In this document: piece after piece, positions 47,601 through 61,083 of the stretch | How positions within the stretch are numbered: the stretch's first letter is position 1 | Layout: each line of letters opens with the position of its first letter | DNA from: Anaeramoeba flamelloides | Taxonomy: Eukaryota > Metamonada > Anaeramoebidae | Direction: 5' to 3' | Length of the DNA: 64,000 bases | Assembly (NCBI GenBank): GCA_027625915.1 | Contig: JANTQA010000047.1 | Coordinates: forward strand, 4,588,001 to 4,652,000 | Notes under the pieces: generated by a model | Seen by the model: the letters and a program-made list of their open reading frames with translations, nothing else | Told to the model about the DNA's origin: nothing | Databases searched by the model: none | Translations under genes and position numbers: made by a program

Positions 47601-50600
47601 AATTGAATTCTTTGGAAATTTTATTGATTTAAATCTATTATCATGATTATTATTATTCGAGTAATAATCATTATCATTATTATCATCGTCTTCCTCAGAA
47701 TCATAAATATCATCATCATCATTAATTCTTAAAAATGAATTATAATTGTTAAATTTGGACTTTTTTTCAGAAAAAGTTTTTTGAAAAAGTAAATTATTTA
47801 AATTTTTTTTTTTTTTTTTTTTAATTGTAGTTTGTGGGTAATTATTTCTAAAAAACGATACATTGTCACCACCGTCACTGTCATCACTATCTTCACTATC
47901 ATTATTATTAAATTTATTTTTTTTCAATATCTGAGGGGTATACAAGATCGAAGATTCATTTCCATAGGGAGAAAAATTTTGACTAATTTGTCCATAATAA
48001 TCTAATTTCTGTATTGGCACAAAGTTTAATGTTTTTGGTAAATAATGCTTTTCTGCATATCCCCAATCTAAAAAGGTAATTATTAATAAACACATCGCAC
48101 AAGTTTCACTATGGCCATATTCCGTTATGAATCTAGATATTTGGGATCTTTTACTTTTTTGATCGGTTTTTTTTGAAATTATTAATGCCAATTCGTCTAT
48201 AGGCCGAAGTTTCATTACAAGATCAAGGCCTTGAGTGGTTAGGCATAAAAATTCTCTTGCTGGAAACAAATGCTGGCTTGCCAACTCATTTCTAATAAAT
48301 GTGGAAAACGGAGCATGTATTTTGGAAGTTGTAATACTAAAAATTCTTTCTTTATTATTACTTGATTTCTTTAATTGTTCTTGCTTTTTAAATAATTCAT
48401 TTTCATATCTTTCCTGTTCTTCTTCTTCTTGAATAATCAATAATTCTGATAAAACAGAATTCATACAATTGCTTTGAATAGGTGTCTCTTTTATATACAA
48501 AATATTACCCTTGATACCGATGGGGGTAATAGCTTCCTTTTGTATTGAAGATCTTTGAGAAGATTGAAATTGTACATTTGTTGAGAGAATTTGATCAAAA
48601 TTTTCTTGGTTTGAATCTACAATTAAAAAGACCCCGTTTTTATAAAAAACATTATTAATTACCAGATCGTCTTCAAAATTTTCATTCTTCCTTGCCTTTT
48701 TTTTTTTTTTTTTTTTTCCATTTTTTCGTTTTCTTTTATTGCTATTTAATTTTCTTTTTCTAATTCTTTGACGGTTTGAAATTTCATCAGAATCCTTCTC
48801 ATCGTAGTCATCTTCAGAATCATCCTCAGAATCATCATCATCATCATCAGATTCAGATTCAGATCCAGAGTAAGAACCGTCATTATAATTATTTTCTAAA
48901 AACATAACTTGTAATTTTTTTTTAATATATTGCTGTAAATTTTTATGATTTCTAAATTTTCTTAAAAAAAACCGAATATGAATTAAATTTAAAGTGGAAG
49001 GTCTTTCATTGTTATAAACCATAACAGAATATTTGCCAGGAAAAGTTGTAAAATAAAACCGATCTCCAAAATTGGTGATCGCTATAAGTGTAACCAATGA
49101 GGATTCTGTATTTAATATTGGATATATTTTTAAAATTTCAAATTCCTCTTGCAATAAACTAAAGCCTTGGTCTGTTTGGCTATATAGTAATTTATTTTCA
49201 ATATCCTTTTGATAATCATCATTTTGACAAATAAATTTACATTCATTACCTAAGACATCAAATACTTGGATTGTCGAATTTTCAGATAAGGTATAAAGTA
49301 TCCTTCTTGAATTATCAATGGCAATTTGAATGATCGGCGATTTGGAAAAAAATTGCAAAACACCAGAAATGTTGTTGATTGAAAAATTTGTTCTATTGAC
49401 TAAGGAACATTTTTTTTTAAAAAATGAACTTTCGGTATTATATTCAAATTCATATAAATTTCCATCATGTCCAGCAAGAAAAATTCGACCATCAATCGTC
49501 CCTTTAATGTCACGAATTAAAACACCATTTAAATTTGTTTGGAAATCCACTATTTAATTTATTAATAAAAAATAAATAATATGTTTTTTTTTTTTTTTTA
49601 TGAACAAAAGAATTGATTAATTTTTTTTTTTTTTTTTTTTTTGATTTAAAGTAGAAAAAATGAAAAAAAAAATGTTTCTTTAATAAATTAGAATTGGAAT
49701 TTATATTGATACATAATCAAAGATAATAAATTTTTTTTGAAAGATGATCAAATTCCAAAATTTATGAAATGAGTAAATTAAATAAAACCAACTAGTATAT
49801 AATTTTTTGGTTTTTAATATTTCATTATATTAAAGAAAAAAAAAAAAATTTTTTTTTTCAAGTACTCGATAATTAAATTTTTAAAATTAATACTATAAAA
49901 TAATTAAACTAAATAATACTATAACATTATTCTTTTAAATGAATAAAAAAAGGTGATAATTTTAAATGATAAAAATTAATTAACAGATTGAATTCATTTC
50001 TTTATTAGTCCAAAATATTTATTTTCTGATCTGTTTAAAGCGTCTGTGTATGTATAAAAACAAAAACTCCTGAGTTTTGCATTTTTTTTTATTTTCACTT
50101 TTTTTGAAAAGTTCTTTTCCATTTTTTTTCAAAAAAAATTAGGAAAAAAAATTAAAACAAAAAAAGAAAAAAATTTCATTAAAAGATCTCAATGAATATA
50201 CAAAAGTTATTTGGAATGGAATAATAAACACTTGAAATTTCAATAAAATTAGATCTTGGGCCATACAATAAAAATTTATTTTTTCGACACTTTTTTTCTT
50301 TTTGATTGATTTTTGATACATAATTGTTTTGGAATTTTTTTTTATAGTAAGGCCTATCGTTGCTAAATAAATTCGTGTCATACAATTCAGTTTACAAAAA
50401 AAATTTTGTTCTTTAATTTTTCGTTTAGAAACTATGTTTTCTTTTTTTTTTCTTTTCTTTTAAAATAAAATTTCAATTTGCGTTTTATTGTGTGTTTGAA
50501 AAAATTTCAACTTTCGTTTTATTGTGTTCGGGAAATTCTTCCATTAATAAATCTTACAAGGACGAATTGTTCCCCATTTTTAATCCTCATTTTTAATTCT

Positions 50601-53600
50601 CTGAATTTTTGTCCAATTTTCTTCATAAAATAGATTACTTTTTTTTCATGCTTGAAAAAATAACTAAAAATAAATGATTTTCAAAATCTGGATTTTTTCC
50701 TTTTATACTCAAAATACCCCATTAAATAATGATTTTATTGTCAACGAGGATCAAAAAAAAAGAAAAAGAGTTAAGGGACTAGTCTCTATTAATTTCTTTT
50801 TTTTGACCAATAACTAAATAAGGAATCCTTATTTTGAAATATGTTTAGAATTGAAAATAGACAGGTTTTTCCAATGTTAGAACTTTTAGTTCTTGTTTTT
50901 TTAAAATTTTACAATTCTGTTAAAAAAAGTGACTTTTAAAAATTTTTTTTGAAAAAAATATCTTTAACTGATGAGAATTTTTTGATTAATTTTGGATTTA
51001 ATTATTTTCTCAAAAATAATATTTATTCTCATTTTTAAAAACGAAAAAATAATTTAAAACTGGTGAATATTTTCTCTTTCACTTCTGTTCATCCAACTTG
51101 ACTCTATAAAGAACTCAATTTGTTTTATCAATAATTACTTTTTAAACAAATAGTTCTTATTCTTTTCTTTGATTTTTTTTGACTCTGACAAAAACTTTTG
51201 GAATGATAATTTGGGAAAACTTAAAAAAACTTCAAATTCAACAAAAACCAAAGAATGTAAACTCAAAAAGTAGATTCATGAAAAAAAAGAATGGTAAAAG
51301 AAAAGAAAGAAAATCTTTTATTAAGAGTAAAGCATATATTGTATATTTTTTTCGAATCAAACGGTTTTTTCATGTAAATCCAAAAAAACCTTTTTAGGTT
51401 TATTTTTCAAACTATTTTTTATATGCCTTCAACAAAAATAACAAGGTTTTGCTTTCTTGATCATATTTTTTTTTATTTTTTGTATTTTTGCGAAAAGTTG
51501 AAAAAAAGCAACTTTCAAAAAAGTGAAAAAAATGGAAAATTTTTTTATTTCTATAAAAACAATAACTAAATTTATTGAATGCCATTTAGCAAGATTTCAT
51601 TACTATACTAAGAAGTTTTTCACTTTGATTTCAAATCTAAGTAATTGGCAAAAAAAATTCTAAATCTCTATTAAATTTACCTAAAAAAATTTAATATAGA
51701 CTAGTCCCTTAAATAATGAATAAAAAAAAAATTGCTTAAATTTATATATATATATATATATATTATGCAACGGATGAGTTTTTAAATTCCTCTTATTTAC
51801 AGTTAGAATTTCCATTCATTTAAATCCTGAAAAACCACTGTTAGTTTTTTTTTTAATTTTTGTTTTGATTTGGAAAATTAATAGACTTTCGTTAGGTTTT
51901 TTTTACTTTAGAAATAAACCGAAAATTTTAATAAATTTTCTGTTTATTTCTAAAGTAAAAAAAACCTAGAACACTTAACAAATAAAACAAAAAAAAAACT
52001 AGGCACTTGACGGCACCCTACAGCACTTCCCGAATTCCTAAATTGTTGTTTAGAAATTGCTTCAAAAACTCAAAAATACGTCTATTATCCAAAAATGATA
52101 ATAAATATATATGAATCTTTTTTATTATAATATCAAAAATATTAATATTTTTAATTCAGATATCCAGATTTTACTCAATTCTTTTGAATTCTGGAAAGCC
52201 TAGGTACTTGGCGGCACTTGATGGCACAACCGGTTATAAATGTTATTTTGAATAGAGATCATTTTTAAATAATTTTGAGTTTTCCAACTAGTTTTATATT
52301 CTCGTTGTTTGATTCGGTATTTCTCAAGTCCAATTTCTAATTCTTTTAAATTTTTTGATTCCCAGTTACTGTTTTCTACTTTCTGTTCTCTGAATTTAAG
52401 ATTATTAACTATTCCATTAAAATCTTAAATTTTTGAATTAGTTTAAATTTTCTTTTGTGAATTGTGATTCTTACTTAACCAATTTTTGACTCTGTTTTAT
52501 AAATAAGTCTTGGAGAATGTGGATTGATTAATAAGGATTCTGTAATTTGTTTTATTGATCCATATATCTATTGATCGTTGAAATTTTTTTTTGTTAATTT
52601 AAATATTTCTAATCCAGATTTATAATTGACTATGTAAAACAGCTTTAAAAAATTGAATTTTTAATCAATTGGTAAAATTTTTTTGTTGTTTAAAGATCTT
52701 CATTAATTATTTGAAATTGGTTTTAACTTTTTAAAGATTAAAATTTAAATAAAGATTTGTTTGTTCTGACCAAATGCCAAGATATAAAATTTTCTTTTGG
52801 ATTTTGAATTTTTTTAATTTTTTCATTATTTGGGTTCATTCCGAAATCTCTATGGTTTGATAAAAAATGTTTTAATTTAATATTGCTTTAAAAAACTGTG
52901 ACAAAGAAAGTTTTTAACAATTGGATCTCAGAAAATCGTTTCATTGAAGTGTTTTCAACTGTTTTAAAGACACATTTGAAAACTTTTTTGAAACTTTTAT
53001 TTACAAAATGGCGATCTAAATTTAAAATAATTTAAAATATTTTCAAATAAAGTGATTTATTTTTTTTTAGAGAGTTATTTATTTGTAACGGTGAACAATT
53101 AAATTTTGTATGAAAAAAAAATTTTTTTTTTTGATCGTTGTTTAAAAAAAATCTAGAAAGCTAGAGACACAATAACTAGTTGAAAGATTTATTGTGGCTG
53201 AGAGCAAAACTTTTTGATGGAAAATCCTTTGAATTTCTATTTCAACACCATGTCTTAGTTGATAGCCATAATTGAAAAAAATGTTAAGATCTCAAACTCT
53301 TGTCTAAGATTGTATGTAAAGTTGGTGAAATCTATTTTTTTTTTTTTTTTAATTTCGATCTGTAACCGTTTTAATGGATTGTATTGGCTTTTTCAGCTTG
53401 GCAATATAAAAAAATGTAAAAAAATTCTAGTTCTATTTTCCTTTATATAATTGCATAACTCCACCTTGAATAAAGAAGATGATTGAATTTTTTTTGTTGA
53501 AACACAATGAAGAAGTGTAAAATTGGTTGGTTTTTGAAGTTTTATTTGAAATAAAATGTTTTGAAAGTTGAGTTATCATTTTGAAAAAAGGAAAATCAAA

Positions 53601-55190
53601 TTAAAATTTTAATTACAGTCAGTTCCACTTTGTAGGCACAAACTTTCAACGAAATTTAAGGTACAAAAAAATCCGAAATTAAAGCACAAATTTTGTAATT
53701 TTTTTTTACAATTTATTTTACTAGAATCTGAATTTTGTGCCTTAATTTGAGATTTTTTTTGTTCCTTATATTTCGTAGCAAGTTTGTGCCTTAAAAGTGG
53801 AACTGACTGTAATTGTTTTTGTGTTCTCAAAAAGCCTTTTGCAAAATGTACAAACTCATAGTTTGAATAATTCCCCAATAAAAGGTTCTATTTCAGTTGT
53901 TAAACCCTTTTTATGATTACATTTCACAAATTTTTGATTTTCACTTTTTAAAAGATGTTTGTGTTTTTCATAATACTGATTTTTGATAATAGGCAATTTG
54001 TTACCCTTAGTTCTGGGTTTCTAATGAAAAAATAAGAAAAGTAAAAAGAAAATTAAATGACTTAATAACTTACAAGGGTAAAGCCTTAAACTTTCCTTCG
54101 TTGAAGATGGAAACACTAAAGACATTAAACATATTTTTTTCAATGTTGCAACCACAATAACATTTTGAATTTCTTCTTCAGCTAATCCTTCTTTTGGTGA
54201 AACAAAACCAACACTAACTATATCTGTGTCAAAGCCTGTGTACTCTTTCACTTGGTTACTTTGAATTAATTGATAGATATTAATATAAATTAAAAAATTT
54301 AAAAAAGCAAAGGTTTAATACTTTAAAATGGGATCGTTGAGAAAAAAAAAACTCTTAGTGTAATTGGCGGACAAAATCTTGAATAATTTTAAGGTTACAA
54401 AACACACAACTTCAAATTCAAAAAGAACAAAAAAGTAAATCTTGAAAATATATGTTTTGCAATTACAAGACAAAGAACCTTTTCAAAAAGTAAAGAAAAA
54501 AAAATTTCTTCTTTTTTTGATTTGTAATTTTAAAAAACGATCCAACAACAACTGTACAAAATATAAAAACACTAAAAAAGGTAAACAGTTATTTTGAAGA
54601 GAACAATAAAATTACCCATTCTCATAATTCCAGAGACACAAATCAGATCCAACTGCAATCCAAATCAAACCCAACTCTTCAAAAAGTCCAGAATAAGCAG
54701 TTTCTTGTTGATCTATTTGAGATTTTTGTTAACAAGAATTAATAAAACAAACACAAATTTAAATGAGGACCTAAATTAGTTCTTGAGGATTTCTTCTTTT
54801 TAGAAATCAAATCATTTTTTTGTTTTTGTTTTTTTTTTGTTTTCAGATGAAAAAGGAAAGAATTTACATTTTTGTTTTTTCCAGATTTGTGGTGGGATGG
54901 TAAATTGCTTTTTGTGAACAAACCCTTGGCGGTTTGGAGAAATTACATAATTACACCAAGTAGTAGATTTTCCAAAATTAAAGTTTGTTTGGTAATTTGA
55001 ATCTTTGTCCTGAAATTGTTTAATATGAAGAGCAGAGCTATGTAAAAATTTAAAGTTTATCTCTCCATTTTTATAAAGACTAATAATATTGACGAAGAAT
55101 TATATCGAAGAAAAAAAAGATTTAGATTAAGGCTTGTAAGGAAACTTGTAAAAAAAATAAGGCAATGTACCTTGATTCAACAGAATTCAT
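44697..55190 (-). CDS. NUP155: Nucleoporin Nup155/Nup170, five exons
   Basis: A 1774-residue inner-ring scaffold protein of the nuclear pore (human 1391), with an N-terminal beta-propeller and a C-terminal alpha-solenoid. Exons: 55171-55190, 54868-55037, 54616-54712, 54074-54258 and 44697-49549. All phases fit and the total is exactly 1775 codons. Exon 1 is 20 nt (MNSVES plus AG). Exon 2 gives LHIKQFQDKD, like human LIDRQLQED. Exon 3 carries LGLIWIAVGSDLCLWNYENG, the family's RAWLTIDSDIFMWNYEDG. Exon 4 has DTDIVSVGFVSPKEG, and exon 5 opens with GRIFLAGHDGNLYE and PIIQIAIDNSRRILYTLSE, close to vertebrate Nup155. The C-terminal KLERL is conserved. The extra length comes from Asp/Asn/Lys/Ser-rich insertions (residues 377-447 and several later, coded by tca/tcg and att repeats). 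Intron 4 is 4524 bp and holds three transposon families. The others are 133, 155 and 357 bp. Confidence 0.94.
50771..51712. mobile_element. MITE family C copy 2 (long 942-bp form)
   Basis: The ends TTAAGGGACTAGTCTCTATT and AATATAGACTAGTCCCTTAA match the 180-bp element at 27332-27511, as do the next 60 bp inward on both sides (ctaaataaggaatccttatt at the left, aatctaagtaattggcaaaa at the right). The middle, about 800 bp, is absent from the short form. It holds one 72-codon Lys-rich frame (51179-51397) with no transposase motif I can see. The element lies in Nup155 intron 4. Confidence 0.8.
51840..52230. mobile_element. Family I element copy 3, two 10-bp-period tips
   Basis: It contains a near-perfect hairpin (actttagaaataaaccgaaa, then its inverse tttctgtttatttctaaagt), the acctagaacacttaacaaat unit, and the tip ctaggcacttgacggcaccc plus tacagcacttcccg near 51990-52030. 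A second tip, cctaggtacttggcggcact plus tgatggcacaaccgg, is at 52200-52234. Each tip splits into 10-bp units starting CACTTG or CACCCT. It lies in Nup155 intron 4. Confidence 0.65.
53616..53809. mobile_element. MITE family A copy 3, in Nup155 intron
   Basis: 194 bp flanked by TA, with ends CAGTCAGTTCCACTTTGTAG and AAAAGTGGAACTGACTG. It is nearly identical in plan to 42813-43008, with a few changes in each arm. It can fold on itself and has no coding capacity. Confidence 0.9.
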
Positions 55191-55415
55191 TTAATCAAAA
55201 TGAATTCGAATCCAAGAAAAAGTGAAAAAAATGATTTTCAAAACATATTTCAATTTATCATTAATTACATACTTAAAGATTTAAATTCAATGTAATTTTT
55301 TTTGATATCACTTGGATCTGTTCCACCATTGTATACCTATCAACGTTATCATTTGTGAAAAAAAGCAGATTACGAGTTTTAATTGTGTCCATTTCTGAAA
55401 ATGAAAAGTAACCAT

Positions 55416-55805
55416 TGTATAAAAAAGTGAAACACAGTTTTTAATTGCGAACATTACTAAAAATTCAAAGTAAGATCAATTAAAAAAAGAATAAATGAAT
55501 AAATAAAGACAAAATGAAGTATTCAGCACAATAATAGTTTTTTTGATATTACCTTTAGGCCATGGGTTTTAATCGATTGATCAATTATTAAAAATTTGTT
55601 CAAAAAATTGACTATTTTTGGGATCTCCAAAACCACATCTATAATTTTGATAAGAAAGTAGATTTAAACTGTTTTTATTGGTATGATTGAAAATAATATA
55701 ATGAGTTATTAATCGAAGTTAATTGGTTTCTTCTTTTTATTGAATTTACTTTGAGTTTTCAGTAAGGTTCCCATTGAAAAATTGTATTTCACTTTTTTTC
55801 CAAAA
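55416..55805. mobile_element. MITE family D copy 2
   Basis: About 390 bp, the inverse of the element at 23571-23982: left end gtgaaacacagtttttaatt, inner ttgactatttttgggatctc plus caaaacc, right end ggttcccattgaaaaattgt plus atttcacttttttt. A third, truncated copy in the other orientation follows at about 55910-56060 (tttttgggatcacaaaaatt plus gtcaatttttt). Confidence 0.65.
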
Positions 55806-58800
55806 TGCTAAGATCTATTATTAAAAGATTGTACTTTATTGAAAAAATAAATCATTGTATTATATTTTATCAAAGCAGTACTTACGATTTAGGTCTCTAT
55901 TTTTATCAAGATTTTTGAGGTTTTTGGGATCACAAAAATTGTCAATTTTTTGAACAAATTTTTAATAATTGATCAACCAAATAAAAACTCCATAAATAAA
56001 AGCTAGTATTTGAAAAACTGGTATTGTGCCGAACCTACAATTTTGTTTTTATTTGTTTTATTTTTTTTTTTTTATTAATTCAGCTCACTTGGGATTTTAG
56101 GTTTCTCTTAATTAGTACAAAAAAAAAATCCATTGATAACTTTTTTTCCTATTTCACTTTTATTTCCCAGATGTTTATTCTAAAAGTAAATAAAAAATAC
56201 AAACCATTTAGAGTATAAGTACCGAAAACTGGTTTTTTAGCACTTCACTTGTTAAAATTTTGTAGGTAAAAATAGTGTAAATATCTAGGACCCAAAAATC
56301 TAAAATATAAAATAAATATTTCCTTGAGGTTAATTAAAAGTTCATATTTTCTTAATAAGTTTATGTTATAATTAAATAATTAAGTTCAAAATTATTAAAA
56401 TTTTTTTAAAAGATTTAGTGATATTTTTTTCTTTTTTTTCTTTGTTTATTTTTTTTTTTAAATCAAATCGAAAAAAAAAGTATTACTCAAATACTAATAA
56501 AAATTAAGACATTTTGGGTATTATAATTACAATAAAAATGTATTGATTATTGGTAAATAAAGAATATTTTTTGTTAAAATTTTTTCAGTGAACTTTCAGT
56601 AATAAAAAATCAGAAAATTCCCATTTAGAAAATTTTGATTTACATTTTTTTTTACATTTTTAATATTATTTTTTTATTTTAAAAAATATTGAAATTTTAT
56701 TTGTTTATCAAGATTAAATATAGATTATGAATAATTTTTAAGAATTATTTGTTCTTGGATATTTAAGAATATTTTTTTAAATTATATTATTTCATACTAG
56801 CACCAATTATGAAATTGGGTTTGCTTAAAAAAAATCAATTATATTGAAGATAAAATTTTGATGAACGAAAAAAAAATGAAGTATTTTATGTTATATGTAA
56901 TTTTGAAGTGGGTTTATAAGTTTTACTCAAATTTTAAACCACTTAATCAGGTTTTAAATTCAATTTTACAAATTAGCTTTTTTTTAAAAAAAAAACAAGT
57001 ACTTGATTTTTAATTTTATTTCTTATATAAAATAAAAATCTTGGTTTTTGATGAAATTTGGGTTGCAAATTTTTTATTTTCGGTTTGTTTATTGAATATA
57101 TTTGTAAAAAAAGGCTAAAAAATTTAAATTTCATAAAAAATTAATAATAAATAATATTTTTGAGATAATAATTAAATACAATTATACTGGATAATGATTA
57201 AGATAAGTTTTTTAAATTGATTTTCATATAAAATTAAAAATGAAAAAAAGAAGAAATAAAAAGAATATTTTTTTTTATCTTTATTCTTTCAATTTTACTA
57301 AATAATTTCTTTTTTTTATGGTTTAAACAGTTTCGGTCACAGATTCCTTCAAGGTTCGAGTTTTTTAGTAATTTTTGTTTAATTGGATAAAATTAATTAT
57401 TCTCAATAAGTTAATTCCATTTATACAGTACAAATCCTAAACCAAAAATGTACAAAAAATACTTGTATTAAGGCATATTTTTAGTATTTTTTTTTTTACT
57501 TTTATTGTTATACTAATATCTGAAAAATATCATCTAATTTGAATATTTTTTATTTTTTAGTTTTTGTTCGGATTTTTTTTATCTTATAAATTATTTTTAT
57601 TGATTTTTAATTTTTTAATATTTAATTATTTTTATATAATAAAAGTTCTAAATTTAAAGATTTTTTCAAAAATAAATAAATAACCATTTCAAATATTGTA
57701 ACTAACCTAAAATAATAAATTGAAAAAAAACATATCCTTTAGTATTCAAGGATATCAAATAATTAAATCTGATTTCATAATTAACTTTTAAGTTATTGGA
57801 AATATATAAAAACCTTATTTTTAAAAAAATTAAAAAAAAGAAATAAAACCAAAAACTCGAAAAAAGCCATGAATCACAATTTTTGAAATGAGAATTATTT
57901 TTTTTTATTGTTTAAATTTCACTTAGAAAAGTTAACAAGAAGATTTTTTTTAATAATTAAATTCATTTTAAACTACATTATTGAAATCAAAATTTTCTTA
58001 ATGATTTTTTGTATTTTTAAAGAAATTTTTTTCCACATGATCTTTTGAAAAATAAAGTCTTAAAAATTAATTAAAAATTAAAAATAATTATGGCAAAGTA
58101 TTCATTTTTGGATAAAAAAACTTAATCAAAAGTAGAGAGTAAAAAAAAAACATTATTTTAAGATTTAAAAACATTCATATAATATATATATATATATATT
58201 AATTCAATAAAAACAATCATTCATCACAAAAAAAAAAAGTGTTTGAATTAGTTACCAAAAATTAATAATAAAAATGTGATCCTTTTTTGTTTTTTACTTT
58301 TTGGAATTTTTCAAAATATATAGTATTATTTGTTTACAATACAAAAAAGTTTATTTCTACTTGGAGAAAAAATGAAATAAAAGTTGAAATATGATAAAAT
58401 TTATAGGATATGAACACTTTTAAAACCATTTTTAGAAGACTTTCTCTTCAAAAAAAAAAAATAATAATAATAATTTTTTTATAGATTTTTTTATTTTTTT
58501 GAAAAATTAGGAATTTAAATCTCAAAGAATTTACTGAAACTATGTTAAACCCTTCTTGTTTAAAACATACATTGTGCAGCTTTACAACTTTAATTTTAAC
58601 AACAAAAATAAATTAAAAATTTTTATTAAAAGTTATCTTTCTTCTTGAATTACTTCTAATTTAATATAATTAATAAAAAAAACTTGATAATTTCAAAAAA
58701 TGAGATAAATATCTTAAAAAAGTGAGATTTTTTTTTTCTTGGATTATCAGAATTAAAAATTTTTTTATTTTAGTATATTAAGAAAGTGTGTAATTTTTTA

Positions 58801-60913
58801 ATAAAAAGAACTTTACTTCCCACTCCAGCCTCTACTTCACGTTTAAAGGGGGATAACTCACCCTATCACAATTGAAAACTTCAAAAAACATTTTAAAAAC
58901 TTTCACACTTTTTTAAAATGGTTGTATTCATTATTTAAAAAAAAAATCAAAACACTCTATAAACCAATACAATGTCTTAAAAACTAATCAGATCGTATTT
59001 TTAAAAATCGGCCCTTTTAAAATAATTAAAAAATCAAGTTTACAAAAATTAGTACTCAAAATACAAATAATTTGGCAATATTGCATTTATAAAACCAATA
59101 ACAAAAAAAATATTTGAAGATTTTGAAGGTTTATACAGAATCTTCAATAAAATGAACTATCGAAAAAATAATTTGATATCAAAATCTGATTTAAGAGAAT
59201 TAAATTAGATGTTTTCTTCATTTCATTTTTCAAAACAATATTTTTCGATTGTCATTTCGAAACTATTGTAGTAAATAGATTTCCTTTTCGAAAAAAGATC
59301 ATGGTTTTTCTTCGCCCAAAAACAGTCGCTGGCTATTTAAATAATGTAGCTTGATTTTTGTTTTGGATTTTAAACAAGGTAAACAATTTTCACTTGCTTT
59401 TATTTGTAACCGTTTATTACTTTGAATTTATTTTTAAATGTAATAAATTTTTATTGGGTAATCTCATTTTCATTACAAAAAATTCTCTTTTTAATGTTTT
59501 TCGACAGACCCAGACCATTTTGTTTCCAATAATAATTAAAAATGTTAAGGTGGTAAGTACATTTTTCATTTTTTGAGTGCCACCATTTATGTGAAACTGA
59601 ATTATTCAAATCATTTCTTCAGTCAAATATATTGATGTTTTAATAAATACTGGAGTGGAATATATCCTAGTATAAGATATTTTCATACCAAGAAAAAAAC
59701 GCAAATCAAAAAAATGAAAAAATTGATCAAAAAAATAATAAATAAAAATCATTTATTACTTGATCTAATCTATAACATTTTACACAATTACTTATTCTTT
59801 ATTTGGTTTTATTTTTAATTCTTTATGAAAAAATTTGTTTGGAAAATTTTTGATAAACAAATTACTGTTCATTTCTAAAGAATTTCCAAAATGAATTTAA
59901 AAATCCTATTTTTATTTATGTCATCTAATTCTAGTTTTAATTCAGAAAATCAGAGATTTTTTTAATTCTTCTTGAAAATGAGGGTTTATTGGGCAAATCC
60001 ATTTGATTTTATAATTATTTATTTTCCATTAAAATGAGAACTCAAATAAATTCTGAATCTGATTGAAATTTGTTATTGAATTTTTCAATTATTTTGATTT
60101 GAATCTTTTGTAACTGTTTTTTGATTCTGAGAATTCAACCCATTTATTTTAATTTTTGAAATACTATTCCTTGTTTTGGCTTTGTTTGATAAAAATATTT
60201 TAAAAAAGAATTTTGAAAGCAAATTTGTCACAAAAAGTTTTTTCAAATAGCATAAATAGTAATGGGGCTAGAAATTCAAGGAAAAAAAATAGTTTATATT
60301 CATACAGATTAAGAAGATAAATAAAACCAATCTTCGAAAATAGTATTTTGTCGATTTTTTTTTTTTTTTCATTCTTGATTTCAACAAATTTATTTGGTAA
60401 GGTAATCTTTCGTGTTTGGTCTTCTGAAAGAAAATATTTGTTTCAAATGCACACCCTTTCAGGTATACTTTTTTGGTTTACTGTTTGATTAATTTCAATC
60501 TATCGTATAAACACATCACTCCATCCAAAACCAAATTTAATAAAACCAAAAATGTAAAAAAAAAACAATGTTCAAAAAATTGAAAAATTAAGATTCAACT
60601 CTGAATTACTTTGATTCTTTTCACAAATATACTAGTGAATGGTGTTTTGGTTTTCAAAGTTTCAATATCTGGTGGCACTCAAAAAATATTTTTCAGTAAT
60701 GTTAACACAATTAAAATTTTTCAAAATTGTAAAATGTACTTACTTCCTTAAACATATTTGATCCACTCAAAAATGAGATTATATTTTGATCTCATTTAAA
60801 ATTTGAATTTGTGTGGATTCATAATCACAAAAAAGAAAATTTGAGGTAAATTAAAAATGACGAAAGGAAGCATTGTCTTTTATTTTTGGTATATTTTTCT
60901 AAAAAGGTTTGTA

Positions 60914-61083
60914 CTGGTATTTGAATTATAAACGGGAAAAAATTTCACTTTATTTTCAATTTTCTTTTTCAAATAGAGCTCAAAACCACAAACTACAACC
61001 TACTTCTTTGAAAACTCGATTTAGTAAAGAAAAATATGGAAAGCTAAATGAATATTTTTTCCCATTTATAATTCAAATACCAG
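60914..61083. mobile_element. MITE family B copy 1
   Basis: 170 bp flanked by TA, with ends CTGGTATTTGAATTATAAAC and the inverse ATTTATAATTCAAATACCAG. An inner landmark is ctacaacctacttctttg. It lies 40 bp beyond the stop of the GYF gene. The partner copy at 62372-62536 is in the opposite orientation. The TA target again suggests a Tc1/mariner-type origin. Confidence 0.88.

Noticed and set aside
44697-49550. Nup155 starting at the GTG of 49550
   Set aside because: The bases just before are an AG acceptor, there is no ATG, and four upstream exons supply the missing propeller start in matching phase.
51179-51397. Transposase remnant in the long family C element
   Set aside because: The 72-codon Lys-rich frame shows no DDE, helix-turn-helix or other transposase motif that I can identify.
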